NCBI GenBank assembly: GCA_044220725.1
Contig: JBGAQN010000069.1
Coordinates: 1-13,057, forward strand
Direction: 5' to 3'
DNA from: Phosphoribacter sp044220725
Lineage (GTDB): Bacteria > Actinomycetota > Actinomycetes > Actinomycetales > Dermatophilaceae
DNA length: 13,057 nt
Translations under genes and position numbers: made by a program
Shown here: one piece after another, positions 1 to 7,483 of the stretch
Numbering within the stretch: position 1 is the stretch's first letter
Layout of the letters: each line of letters opens with the position of its first letter
Notes under the pieces: model-generated
Database searches by the model: none
The model's input: only the letters and a program-made list of their open reading frames with translations
What the model was told of the DNA's origin: nothing

Positions 1-889
1 CGTTCGTCCGACGGCGGTCGTCGGTGGGCACGAAGCCGCGGTCAGTCACCACCCCGGCCGACTCGAAGCCCATGCCCTCGGACACCGGTCCGCGACCAAC
101 GGCGACAAGGAGGAACTCGGCCGACAGCGTCGACCCGTCCTCGAGGCTGAGGGTGACCCCGGACTCGTCCTGGGTGACGCCCGCGAACCGAGCACCCGTG
201 CGGCTGACGATCCCGCGCTTGCGGAAGGCGCGCTCCAGGGCCTTGGAGATACTTTCCTCTTCGGCGGGCACCAGCCTCGGCAGGGCCTCGACGATCGTGA
301 CGCTCGCCCCGAAAGACCTGAAGACCGAGGCGAACTCAACCCCGATCACCCCGCCGCCAAGGACAATGACCGAGCCAGGCACAACGTCCAGGGTCAGCGC
401 CTCGTCACTGGTGAGCACCCGCCCGCCGATCTCCAGCCCAGGCAGCGAGCGGGCCCGCGAGCCCGTCGCCAGGACGAGGTTGCGTCCCGTCAGGGTCGTG
501 TCCCCGAGCCGGATCGTCGTCGGCGAGGTCACCTCGCCCACGCCGGGGAAATAGTCGATCGTCGCCGCGGAGACCAGTCCTTGCAGCCCCTTGTGCAGCC
601 GGCTCACCACGCCCTGTTGGTAGCGCAACACCGCTGGCATGTCGATCGACGCGACGCTGGAGTTGACCCCGAACCGGGCCCCGTCGCGCGCCGTGTCGGC
701 CACCTCGGCCGCATGCAGCAGGGCCTTGGTAGGGATGCAACCGCGGTGCAGACACGTGCCGCCGAGCTTGTCGCGCTCGATCAACGCCACCCGAAGCCCG
801 AGCTGGGCCGAGCGCAAGGCGCATGCGTAGCCGCCGCTGCCGCCGCCGAGAACGAGGACGTCATAACCATCGGGCACGTCGGCCGCCAT
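1..889 (-). CDS. lpdA: Dihydrolipoyl dehydrogenase, 3' end cut by window edge
   Basis: This is the E3 flavoprotein that reoxidises dihydrolipoamide with NAD+ in the pyruvate and 2-oxoglutarate dehydrogenase complexes and serves as the L-protein of glycine cleavage; it acts in the cytosol. The visible 296 codons start at an ATG (887-889) preceded by AGGAG six bases upstream. The FAD-binding stretch VLGGGSGGYACALRSAQLG lies at residues 13-31, the redox-active disulfide GGTCLHRGCIPTK at 43-55 (Cys46, Cys51), and a second Rossmann motif for NAD, GGGVIGVEFASVF, at 178-190. Family members run to about 460 residues, so the second FAD contact and the dimerisation domain with the catalytic His lie beyond base 1. 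The gene stands alone behind a 96-bp gap. Its neighbour gcvT, about 1.9 kb away, uses the same enzyme in glycine cleavage. Identity is firm; which complex it mainly serves cannot be told here. Confidence 0.96.
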   Translation of the reverse strand, partial: MAADVPDGYDVLVLGGGSGGYACALRSAQLGLRVALIERDKLGGTCLHRGCIPTKALLHAAEVADTARDGARFGVNSSVASIDMPAVLRYQQGVVSRLHKGLQGLVSAATIDYFPGVGEVTSPTTIRLGDTTLTGRNLVLATGSRARSLPGLEIGGRVLTSDEALTLDVVPGSVIVLGGGVIGVEFASVFRSFGASVTIVEALPRLVPAEEESISKALERAFRKRGIVSRTGARFAGVTQDESGVTLSLEDGSTLSAEFLLVAVGRGPVSEGMGFESAGVVTDRGFVPTDDRRRTN

Positions 890-941
890 GTGGGCTCCTG
901 TCGGTGTCGTGGGTCACCCCGCATCTTGTCACTTCAGACGA

Positions 942-958
942 CCGTTGGGGCGCAACGG
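942..958. other. Hairpin between metallopeptidase and lpdA
   Basis: CCGTTG and CAACGG form a perfect 6-bp stem around a 5-base loop. It lies 28 bases past the metallopeptidase stop and about 50 bases before the lpdA start. There is no T-tract, so it may be a weak terminator for the upstream gene or part of the lpdA leader. Only the inverted repeat is seen; its role is inferred. Confidence 0.35.
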
Positions 959-985
959 CGCTGACCCCTGCTGCCCGAGCGTGGC

Positions 986-2110
986 TCAGCCCGCGGCGAA
1001 GTCGCGCAGCATCTCGCAGCCCGGGCCGAAGGCGGGCAGGAGGTCTCGGCGCGCGTTGTCGAACCAGGCGACCTTGCTGCCGTTGTCGGTCAGCTTGGCC
1101 GTCGGCAGCTTCTTGCGGGCCGGTTCGTCAGCGGGGTAGGTACACCACATCGCGAACGATTCGGCGAAATCCTCAAGCGGGTGCCACGCGGCATACGAGG
1201 TGACGAACGAGTCCTTGTGGTCGTCGTAGAGGTCCCGGTATGCCGTGCGCCGCGCCTTCTCGGTCGACTTGGCGTTGGCCTCGTCCCAGGCGTCCCACAG
1301 GTCGTCGTCCCAGGTGTTGAGTAGGTAGCGCTGCAGGAAGGAATCCCGCAGGAGACACCCGGTGCCCGTGTGCCATGTGGCGCACACGTCAGCGCCGATC
1401 CCGCCGAGCATCTGCTCCTTGTTGAGGCTGGCGATATGGGCCAACTCGTGTGCCACCAGCCAGGCCAGCTCGCCGCGGTCCAGCCCGTTCGGCGCGAACG
1501 ACAGCCGCCAGCGGTCGTCGTCGAACGTGTCGGGAGCGATCTCCTTGGGTGCCGATTCGCCTTCGATGACGAAGTCGCCGGCATCCGGATCGGGGTCGGC
1601 ATCGAAGATGAGCAACTCCTCCAAGTGCCCGAGCAAGGTCGGCGCGGTAGTTCGCACGAGCGTCCAGAGCTGTTCGTCGCACGGGCGCGGTGCGCCAAGA
1701 CCGTCGATGGGGACGAGCGCGCCAGTGGACACGGCATACAGGCGTTGCAGTTCGGCCTTGTCGCCCAGCGCGGTGATGTCGTCGCCAAAGGGGTCGCTGG
1801 CCGGGAAGCGGGCGCCAGTCGCCGGGTTGTCGCGGCGCAGGCAGGCCCGGTCGTATGCCGGCACTGCGGGCACCCCGGTCGGCACCGCCGCCGGAGTGGG
1901 GGAGGCCGTGGCGGGAGCGCGGTTCGTCGAACCCGCCGAAGGCGCTGCGGGGAGGGTGGGTGTCGGCGTCCGGCTGGCAGTCGTGCCACCCCGGGCCAGC
2001 AGGACGGGAACGAGGAGGGCATGGACGCCGATGCTGACGACGCTGAGCAGGATGACGCCGGCGATGGCGACACCGGCCCATCGTCCTTGGGAGGTTCCCC
2101 GAGTGCTCAC
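986..2110 (-). CDS. Membrane-anchored putative zinc metallopeptidase
   Basis: I do not recognise a named family. The 374-aa protein starts with GTG and has a short basic N-terminus, one hydrophobic segment at residues 12-38 and then a Thr/Pro/Ala-rich linker (41-85), so the rest probably faces outward as a signal-anchored protein. Residues 217-225 read AWLVAHELAH, a classic HExxH zinc site (His221, Glu222, His225). Residues 311-320 read PLEDFAESFA, whose Glu/Asp residues about 90 positions downstream could supply the third zinc ligand, as in gluzincin-like peptidases. Four cysteines (243, 252, 323, 365) could form external disulfides; Cys90 and Cys144 lie earlier. A promoter-like TATGCT ends six bases before the GTG, so the mRNA may be leaderless. 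Zinc binding is well supported; peptidase activity and substrate are inference. Confidence 0.75.
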   Translation of the reverse strand: MSTRGTSQGRWAGVAIAGVILLSVVSIGVHALLVPVLLARGGTTASRTPTPTLPAAPSAGSTNRAPATASPTPAAVPTGVPAVPAYDRACLRRDNPATGARFPASDPFGDDITALGDKAELQRLYAVSTGALVPIDGLGAPRPCDEQLWTLVRTTAPTLLGHLEELLIFDADPDPDAGDFVIEGESAPKEIAPDTFDDDRWRLSFAPNGLDRGELAWLVAHELAHIASLNKEQMLGGIGADVCATWHTGTGCLLRDSFLQRYLLNTWDDDLWDAWDEANAKSTEKARRTAYRDLYDDHKDSFVTSYAAWHPLEDFAESFAMWCTYPADEPARKKLPTAKLTDNGSKVAWFDNARRDLLPAFGPGCEMLRDFAAG

Positions 2111-2133
2111 GCGGACAGCATAAGGTTCGGGCT
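2111..2133. promoter_or_regulatory. Compact bidirectional promoter with overlapping -10 boxes
   Basis: Only 23 bases separate two divergent start codons. On the plus strand TAAGGT (2121-2126) ends seven bases before the ATG at 2134. On the minus strand TATGCT (2117-2122) ends six bases before the GTG whose first base is 2110. Both fit TAnnnT and place transcription starts at or next to the start codons, so both mRNAs would be leaderless. The two hexamers share two bases, so polymerase could probably occupy only one at a time. Any -35 elements fall inside the opposite gene's first codons and are not clear. No Shine-Dalgarno sequence fits in either direction. Confidence 0.6.
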
Positions 2134-2514
2134 ATGGGACTGTTCGGCCGAAAGCGCCGGTCGCAACTGCCTGGCCTGGGCCGATCGGACGGGCCGGCGA
2201 TGAGCGTCGACCTCGGGGCGGTGCAGAGCCATTTCGCGCAGTTCACTCAGACCCGCCGAGGCGTGGAGGCATTCCTCGAGCCGGCGACCAACGTCAGCAC
2301 CCAGAGCGTCGTCCTCGTCGCCACCGACGGCGAGTGGACCCGACGCGCCGTCGGGTCGCGGGCGGCGGCATACGAGATGGCTGCGGGGCTGGGGATCCCG
2401 ATCTATGACGTCCTGCTCACCGGCTATCCCAGCCGGATGCGCGAATGGAGCTCACGCCAGCGCCAGGACCGGCGCGGCGACACCAGGCCGGGTCTGCGCT
2501 CGGACGACAGCTGA
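2134..2514 (+). CDS. Conserved actinobacterial hypothetical protein, 126 aa
   Basis: The function is unknown. The protein opens with the basic MGLFGRKRRS, followed by a compact domain (about 26-105) with VEAFLEPATNVSTQSVVLVA, DGEWTRRAV and GIPIYDVLLTGYPSRMREW, then a charged tail. I recall similar short proteins with the same 'DGEWTRR' and 'GYPxRMR' signatures in other actinobacteria, often next to gcvT or lpd, but have no name for them. There is no signal peptide or membrane segment, so it is probably cytosolic. The ATG at 2134 is preferred over the internal ATG at 2203 because the basic N-terminus matches remembered relatives and because a -10 box sits seven bases upstream. It is followed 14 bases later by the DUF5302 gene, probably in one transcript. 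Confidence 0.8.
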   Translation: MGLFGRKRRSQLPGLGRSDGPAMSVDLGAVQSHFAQFTQTRRGVEAFLEPATNVSTQSVVLVATDGEWTRRAVGSRAAAYEMAAGLGIPIYDVLLTGYPSRMREWSSRQRQDRRGDTRPGLRSDDS

Positions 2515-2528
2515 GAGGACGATCGAGG

Positions 2529-2726
2529 ATGAGCAAGAACGCCAAGCCTGCGAAGGCCGCTAAGGCAGGCCCGTCGGAGGAGATGAAGGCCAAGTTCCGC
2601 GAGGCATTGGACCGCAAGCAGGCCCACGCGGGGCGGGAGAGTGGCGGCGAGGGCGAAGGCAAGGTCCACGAGACCCACGGGCCGGCCGCAGCACAGCGGA
2701 TGTTCCGGCGGAAGTCTGGCGGCTAG
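2529..2726 (+). CDS. DUF5302 family small protein, 65 aa
   Basis: This is a small, highly charged protein of unknown function restricted to actinobacteria. It shows the family layout: a Lys/Ala-rich start (MSKNAKPAKAAKAG), the central EEMKAKFREALDRKQ (about 18-32), a Gly/Glu linker, and the C-terminal VHETHGPAAAQRMFRRKSGG. It is probably a short helix with disordered ends and has no membrane segment or cysteine. The ATG lies 14 bases after the preceding stop, with AGAGGA about nine bases upstream as the ribosome site, so it is probably co-transcribed with the 126-aa gene. The longer reading frame starting at 2445 in the same phase overlaps that gene and is not needed. Assignment is from the recognisable core and tail; no activity can be proposed. 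Confidence 0.85.
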   Translation: MSKNAKPAKAAKAGPSEEMKAKFREALDRKQAHAGRESGGEGEGKVHETHGPAAAQRMFRRKSGG

Positions 2727-2753
2727 GCCTGCCGCGGATCTGACCGATCCCGT

Positions 2754-2759
2754 TAGGCT
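2754..2759 (+). promoter_or_regulatory. Predicted -10 box for leaderless gcvT
   Basis: TAGGCT fits TAnnnT and ends eight bases before the gcvT ATG at 2768. No Shine-Dalgarno sequence lies in between. This predicts a transcription start at or next to the start codon. A matching -35 hexamer at 17-18 bp spacing is not visible, which is common in actinobacterial promoters. Confidence 0.5.
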
Positions 2760-2767
2760 CGGCTCCC

Positions 2768-3868
2768 ATGGCCGACCTCGCCCACTCTCCGCTGCACGAC
2801 CGTCACGTCTCTCTGGGCGCCAAGCTCGCCGATTTCGGTGGGTGGGAGATGCCGATCGAATACCCCGGCGGCGGCGTGGTGGCCGAGCACACCGCGGTCC
2901 GCGAGCGGGTGGGGATCTTCGACGTCAGCCACTTGGGCAAGGCGTCTGTCACCGGTCGGGGTGCGGTCGACTTCGTCAACGCCTGCTTCACCAACGACCT
3001 GAGCAAGATCGGCCCCGGGCAGGCGCAATACACGATGTGTTGCGACGAGACCGGCGGGGTCGTCGACGACCTCATCCAATACCTGCGCGCCGACGACGAC
3101 GTCTTCCTCATCCCCAACGCGGCCAACACCGCGGAGGTATGCCGCCGCCTCGTCGCCGCCGTGCCCGCCGGCATCGAGGTGGTCGACCGCCACCGCGACT
3201 ATGCCGTCATCGCCGTCCAGGGTCCTCGCTCCGACGAGGTGCTCGACGCGCTCGGGCTGCCGACTGGGCACGACTACATGCAGTTCCGCGAGGCCGACTG
3301 GCAGGGTCGTCAGGTGATCGTCTGCCGGACCGGCTACACAGGCGAGCGCGGCTATGAGCTCGTGCCCAGGTGGGAGGACGCGACGGCGCTCTGGGACGCT
3401 CTCGTCGAGGCGATGCGCCCCTGGGACGGTATGCCGTGTGGCCTGGGCGCCCGCGACACGCTGCGGACCGAGATGGGCTATCCCCTGCACGGCCAGGACC
3501 TGTCGCTGGACATCACGCCGGTCATGGCCCGGTCGGGCTGGGCGGTCGGCTGGTCCAAGCCCGCGTTCTGGGGTCGTGAGTCCCTGCTGGCCGAGAAGGC
3601 CGCCCCGACCTCGCGGATCTCGCGGGGGCTCGTGGTGTCCGGACGCGGCATACCGCGGGCGCACTGCCCGGTCACCCTCGACGGTGAGGTCGTCGGTGAG
3701 GTGACCTCGGGGACGTTCTCGCCTACCCGCAAGCAGGGCATCGCGCTCGCTCTGCTCGACCGATCGGTCGCGCTGGACACCGATGTCCTCATCGACGTGC
3801 GCGGCCGCGGGATTCCCGCGACCGTCGTAAATCCGCCGTTCGTCCAGGTCCAGACCCGTCAGGACTGA
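2768..3868 (+). CDS. gcvT: Aminomethyltransferase, T-protein of glycine cleavage
   Basis: The enzyme transfers the methylene carbon from aminomethyl-lipoyl H-protein to tetrahydrofolate, releasing ammonia and leaving dihydrolipoyl-H for LpdA. The 366-aa length is normal. Visible family signatures are SPLHDRHVSLGAKLADFGGW (7-26) near the N-terminus, FDVSHLGK (51-58), TNDLSKI (75-81) and GGVVDDLIQY (96-105), where Asp101 corresponds to the catalytic Asp of T-proteins. Later come RTGYTGERGYEL and the glycine-rich LGARDTLRTEMGYPLHGQDL. The C-terminal barrel carries GEVTSGTFSPTRKQGIALAL. There is no riboswitch upstream, and gcvP and gcvH are absent from the window, so it is a detached T-protein gene. 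Its last 10 bases overlap the end of the convergent S-component gene. Identification is firm. Confidence 0.96.
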   Translation: MADLAHSPLHDRHVSLGAKLADFGGWEMPIEYPGGGVVAEHTAVRERVGIFDVSHLGKASVTGRGAVDFVNACFTNDLSKIGPGQAQYTMCCDETGGVVDDLIQYLRADDDVFLIPNAANTAEVCRRLVAAVPAGIEVVDRHRDYAVIAVQGPRSDEVLDALGLPTGHDYMQFREADWQGRQVIVCRTGYTGERGYELVPRWEDATALWDALVEAMRPWDGMPCGLGARDTLRTEMGYPLHGQDLSLDITPVMARSGWAVGWSKPAFWGRESLLAEKAAPTSRISRGLVVSGRGIPRAHCPVTLDGEVVGEVTSGTFSPTRKQGIALALLDRSVALDTDVLIDVRGRGIPATVVNPPFVQVQTRQD

Positions 3869-4656
3869 CTGGTTGGCCGGTCGAACCGGGCGACCTCGCC
3901 GAAGGCAGCCCGGCGCACGGCGCGGCGCAGCGTCGCGAGGATCGGGCGCCCCGCCACGAGGACCAGGGCTGCGGTGAGCACCGCCCTGGGCACATCCCAA
4001 CCCAGCGATGTGGCGACATAGAAGACGCCGTAATGGGCCGCATTGGCGGCGGGGGAGTCACCCGGCACGAACCCCGCCCCGGTCGGCGCTGAGGCCGGCG
4101 AGAGGAACGGCCAGAACCAGAGGTTGAGCAGCGCACCATAGGCAAACCCGGCGAAGGCACCGTATGCCGCGAGCAGCACCAGCTCGCCCCGGCCGCTGGC
4201 TCGCGGCAACAACGCCGCGCCGAGCGCCACCCAGCCCGCGCCGAGCATCTGGAACGGCAGCCACGGCCCGATCCCGGCAGTGAGGAACGCTCCCGCGAGC
4301 ATCGCCAGACACCCCATGAGGAACCCCATCGAGCGCCCCAACACGCGACCCCCGAGCACGAGGATGACGAAGATCGGCTCCAGGCCAGCCGTTCCTGCCG
4401 AGAGCACCCGCAACGCGCCGCCGGTCGCGGCGAGCACTCCGAGGACGGCCACCGTCTTGGCGTCCAGGCCGTTGGCGGTCACTTCCGCGAGCACGACGAG
4501 CGCCAGCAAGCCCAGCAGGACGGCAAACAGCCAAGGGGCGTTCTGCCCGAATCCTGCGCTGAAGGCCGGGGCGGCGAAGAACGGCCAGAGGTATGCCGCG
4601 AGCCCGACGATCGTGGTCAGGGCCAGCGCCGCTGCGGCCGCCGGCCGGAACTTCAC
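3859..4656 (-). CDS. ECF transporter S component, probably cobalamin-type
   Basis: This is the substrate-binding membrane subunit of an energy-coupling-factor importer. The 265-aa protein is almost entirely hydrophobic, with about six to seven membrane segments (roughly 6-28, 42-60, 67-84, 92-128, 133-150, 157-183 and 208-235). It carries the loop GIGPWLPFQMLGAGWVALGA, which resembles the GPWxPFQM motif I recall in actinobacterial S components. The GTG start (4654-4656) overlaps the ATPase stop as GTGA, so its translation is coupled and it forms the last gene of the operon. Substrate specificity cannot be read from the sequence. The B12 riboswitch at the head of the operon points to cobalamin, a precursor, or possibly cobalt. 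The tail after the last helix is basic and cytoplasmic. Confidence 0.82.
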   Translation of the reverse strand: MKFRPAAAAALALTTIVGLAAYLWPFFAAPAFSAGFGQNAPWLFAVLLGLLALVVLAEVTANGLDAKTVAVLGVLAATGGALRVLSAGTAGLEPIFVILVLGGRVLGRSMGFLMGCLAMLAGAFLTAGIGPWLPFQMLGAGWVALGAALLPRASGRGELVLLAAYGAFAGFAYGALLNLWFWPFLSPASAPTGAGFVPGDSPAANAAHYGVFYVATSLGWDVPRAVLTAALVLVAGRPILATLRRAVRRAAFGEVARFDRPTSQS

Positions 4657-6314
4657 GAGGCCTGGTCCAAGGCCGCGGTCACGTCAGCGACGGTGAGCAG
4701 CGGCAGGGGGTGCAGGATCTTGGCCACCTGTGGTGCGAAGGCCGGTGAACCGGTGAGGACCTCGTCGGTCGGCCCGTCGGTGACCACGCCGCCTTCGGCG
4801 AGAACGACAACGCGTTGCGCGACGTCGGCGACGAGCTCGACGTCATGGGTGGCCACAACGACCGCGTGCCCGTCGGCGGCGAGCTCGTGCAGGACACCGA
4901 CGAGCCGGCGCTTGGCGGGGTAGTCCAGCCCGCGGGTCGGCTCGTCGAGCAGGACGATCTGCGGACGCCCGGCGAGGATGATCGCCAGGGCGAGGGCCAG
5001 CCGTTGCCCCTCGGAGAGATCCCGGGGGTGGCGGTCGTCGTCGACGGCCCCCGCGATCCGGGCGAGCAGCGCCCGGGCCGTCCCGGCCGGTGCCCCGAAG
5101 TCGCGGTCGGCGGCCTGGCACTCGGCAGCGACGGAATCGGCATACAGGAGCAGGTCGGGGTCCTGCGGGACCAACCCGATAAGTCGCACCCGCTCCCGGG
5201 GGGCGAGCCGCTCGGGAGCCTCGCCCCCAACCCGCACCCGCCCGCCGGTGGCGGGGAGCTGTCCGGCCAGGGCCGCGAGCAGGGTCGACTTGCCGGCGCC
5301 GTTGCGCCCCATGACTGCCGTGACGGTGCCGCCGAGGATCTCCAAGGACACCCGGTGCAGCGCGTCGACAACACCGCGACGGACCGACAGTCGATCCGTC
5401 GCCGCAAGGCTGGCGGCGCCGCCTGCGCCGCGCCCGGCGCGCGAGCTGATGGGCGCGTCGGCCGTAGCCGGCGCGGTCCCAGATGCCGCTAGTCGGGTGC
5501 GCAGTGACCCGGCGCGACGCCGCGCATCTCGGATCGACAAGGGCAGCGGCGACCACCCCAGCTGTCGGCCGAGCTCGACGATCGGCGGGTGGACGGGGGA
5601 TTGCGCCATCGCCTCGGCCGGATCGAGGAGTGCAGAGACGACGCCGTCGCGGACCAGGACGATCCGGTCGGCGTGGTGCACAACCCGCTCCAGACGGTGT
5701 TCGGCCAGCACGACGGTGTAGCCGAGGTCGTGGACCAATCGATGCAGGGCCGCGAGCACCTCTTCGGCGGCCACCGGGTCCAGGGCTGAGGTCGGTTCGT
5801 CGAGAACGAGCACCCGGGGTCCGGCGGCCAGGACGGCGGCAATCGCCACGCGTTGCGCTTGGCCGCCGGACAACTCGCGCAGGCTGCGCTCGCGCAGGTC
5901 CGCCAGCCCCAGGATGTCGAGGGTTTCCTCAAGTCGGCGCCGCATCGCGGCCGGCTCGACACCGAGGGTCTCCATGCCGTAGGCGATCTCGTCTTCGACC
6001 GTGTCGGTGACGAAGGCCGAGCTCGGATCCTGGACGACGAATCCGACGAGATCGGCCAGGTCGCGCGGCCGGTTTTCGCGGGTGTCTCGCCCGGCGACGA
6101 CGACCGAGCCGCTGAGGGTGCCACCGGAGAAGTGCGGCACGAGACCGTTGAGGGTGCGTAGGAGGGTGGACTTCCCTGAGCCGGTCGGTCCGACGACCAG
6201 GACCAACTCGCCTTCGCTGATCCGCAGGTCGGCGTCGCGGAGGGCGGGTCGGGACGCGCCGGCATACGTCACGGCAACGCCGCGCAACTCGATGATGGCG
6301 CCGGGCTCGGTCAT
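4653..6314 (-). CDS. ECF transporter duplicated ATPase, EcfA-EcfA fusion
   Basis: The 553-aa protein contains two complete ABC domains and energises the importer by ATP hydrolysis on the cytoplasmic face. Domain 1 (about 7-245) has Walker A GPTGSGKST (42-50), Q-loop QDP (95-97), signature LSGGQ (148-152), Walker B VLVLDEPT (168-175) and H-loop His206. Domain 2 (about 305-540) has GRNGAGKST (336-344), QDP (384-386), a variant signature LSEGQ (433-437), VLLDEPT (454-460) and His490. A roughly 50-residue Ala/Arg-rich linker joins them. The ATG at 6312-6314 overlaps the EcfT stop as ATGA; the reading frame stays open further upstream, but that part overlaps EcfT and lacks ABC features. Separate ecfA1/ecfA2 genes are usual in Firmicutes; a single fused gene is seen in many actinobacterial and CbiO-type systems. 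Confidence 0.93.
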   Translation of the reverse strand: MTEPGAIIELRGVAVTYAGASRPALRDADLRISEGELVLVVGPTGSGKSTLLRTLNGLVPHFSGGTLSGSVVVAGRDTRENRPRDLADLVGFVVQDPSSAFVTDTVEDEIAYGMETLGVEPAAMRRRLEETLDILGLADLRERSLRELSGGQAQRVAIAAVLAAGPRVLVLDEPTSALDPVAAEEVLAALHRLVHDLGYTVVLAEHRLERVVHHADRIVLVRDGVVSALLDPAEAMAQSPVHPPIVELGRQLGWSPLPLSIRDARRRAGSLRTRLAASGTAPATADAPISSRAGRGAGGAASLAATDRLSVRRGVVDALHRVSLEILGGTVTAVMGRNGAGKSTLLAALAGQLPATGGRVRVGGEAPERLAPRERVRLIGLVPQDPDLLLYADSVAAECQAADRDFGAPAGTARALLARIAGAVDDDRHPRDLSEGQRLALALAIILAGRPQIVLLDEPTRGLDYPAKRRLVGVLHELAADGHAVVVATHDVELVADVAQRVVVLAEGGVVTDGPTDEVLTGSPAFAPQVAKILHPLPLLTVADVTAALDQAS

Positions 6315-7456
6315 GCTGGCTCCAACTGGGCGGAAAGGATGGTGGCCCGCACGAGGGCCAGACGTGGCGGCACGGGGGTGAGCCAGGCGACGAGCACAGC
6401 CGCGCCGATCGCCGACGCGGGCAGGGCAGGCAACGGCGGCCAGTCCAGGGGCACCTGGATCAGGGTGATGCCCGGCCACCCCGCGCCCTCGGCGTAGGTG
6501 AGCAGCGCAGCCGGAAGCACCCCGAGCGCGCAGGTCACCCATTCGGGGGCGCGCCATGGGTCGCGCCGGTATGCCGTCCGCGCATCTCTGCGGGCCCCGA
6601 GGACGAGCGAGAGGGCGAGCAGGCCGAGCCCCGCGCCAAGCATTGGCAGCCCGAGCCAGCCTTGGCCCGATGACGAGAGCACGCCATAGAGCCCGGCGAC
6701 CGTCCCGGCACTCCCGGTGAGGGCCAGGCCGCTGCCGACGATCCGGTCCCTGCGCCCGCGGACGGCCGCGCGGCCGTAGCCGCGGGACTCCATCGAGGCG
6801 GCCAGGTCCAGCGATCGATCCAGGGCGCCTTCCAGGACCGGCACGGCGAGCCGCGCGAGTTCGCGCAGGCCTCGGCCGCTGTGGCCACGCAGTCGGCGCG
6901 CCGCACGGACTCGACCGGCGAGGTCGACCAGGGCTGGCGCGAAGGTCAGCGCGACGACGACCGCAGTGCCGATGTCATAGAGGGTTGCCGGGGCGTAGCG
7001 CAGCAATCGGCGAGGGCTGGCCAGGGCGTTGGCGGCACCGAGGCAGGCCAGTGTCGTGGCCAGGCGAAGACCGTCGATCGTTGCGGCGACGACAGATTCG
7101 AGGGTGACCGCGCCGCCCAGGCGCAATCCGGCGAACCACGACGGCAACCGGACCGGGGGAAGGTCGACGAGAACGACGTGGCCGGGCACGCCGTTGCCGA
7201 GGACGATGGTGAGCACCACGCGCAGGGCGATAGCGAACAACCCGATGAGCAGGAACGGCCGGAACGAGTCGAGGGCTCCGACCTCACGGCGCTCCATGAC
7301 GACCCAGCCCGCCACCGCGACGATGAGCAGGAGCAGCCAGGGGTTTGTCGTGTGCGCGGCGGCGGCGGCCAGTCCCACGCCCCACACCCACCACGCCACG
7401 GGATGGAGCATCCGTGGCGTGACGCCGAGGCGCATGGGGTGGGGCATGGTGGCCAT
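6311..7456 (-). CDS. ECF transporter transmembrane protein EcfT (CbiQ family)
   Basis: EcfT is the membrane scaffold that couples the ATPases to the S component. The 381-aa protein has hydrophobic segments near 20-35, 38-55, 67-88 and 130-145, a coupling region, and four further C-terminal segments after residue 235. Two family coupling motifs are visible: ARRLRG (186-191) and AASMESRGYG (219-228), which correspond to the paired Ala-Arg-Gly coupling motifs of EcfT. Family members are usually about 250-270 residues, so the extra C-terminal membrane region (about 235-375) is longer than normal. It follows the SCO2322-like gene by 27 bases, without a clear Shine-Dalgarno sequence for any of the ATGs at 7456, 7447 or 7435, so the start is uncertain within seven codons. 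Confidence 0.9.
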   Translation of the reverse strand: MATMPHPMRLGVTPRMLHPVAWWVWGVGLAAAAAHTTNPWLLLLIVAVAGWVVMERREVGALDSFRPFLLIGLFAIALRVVLTIVLGNGVPGHVVLVDLPPVRLPSWFAGLRLGGAVTLESVVAATIDGLRLATTLACLGAANALASPRRLLRYAPATLYDIGTAVVVALTFAPALVDLAGRVRAARRLRGHSGRGLRELARLAVPVLEGALDRSLDLAASMESRGYGRAAVRGRRDRIVGSGLALTGSAGTVAGLYGVLSSSGQGWLGLPMLGAGLGLLALSLVLGARRDARTAYRRDPWRAPEWVTCALGVLPAALLTYAEGAGWPGITLIQVPLDWPPLPALPASAIGAAVLVAWLTPVPPRLALVRATILSAQLEPA

Positions 7457-7483
7457 CGTGGTGACAGGGTGGGCGGTCGGTGC

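Noticed and set aside
2753..4000. A 415-codon minus-strand frame opposite gcvT
   Set aside because: It mirrors the gcvT codon pattern, lacks any recognisable motif, and would overlap both gcvT and the S-component gene.
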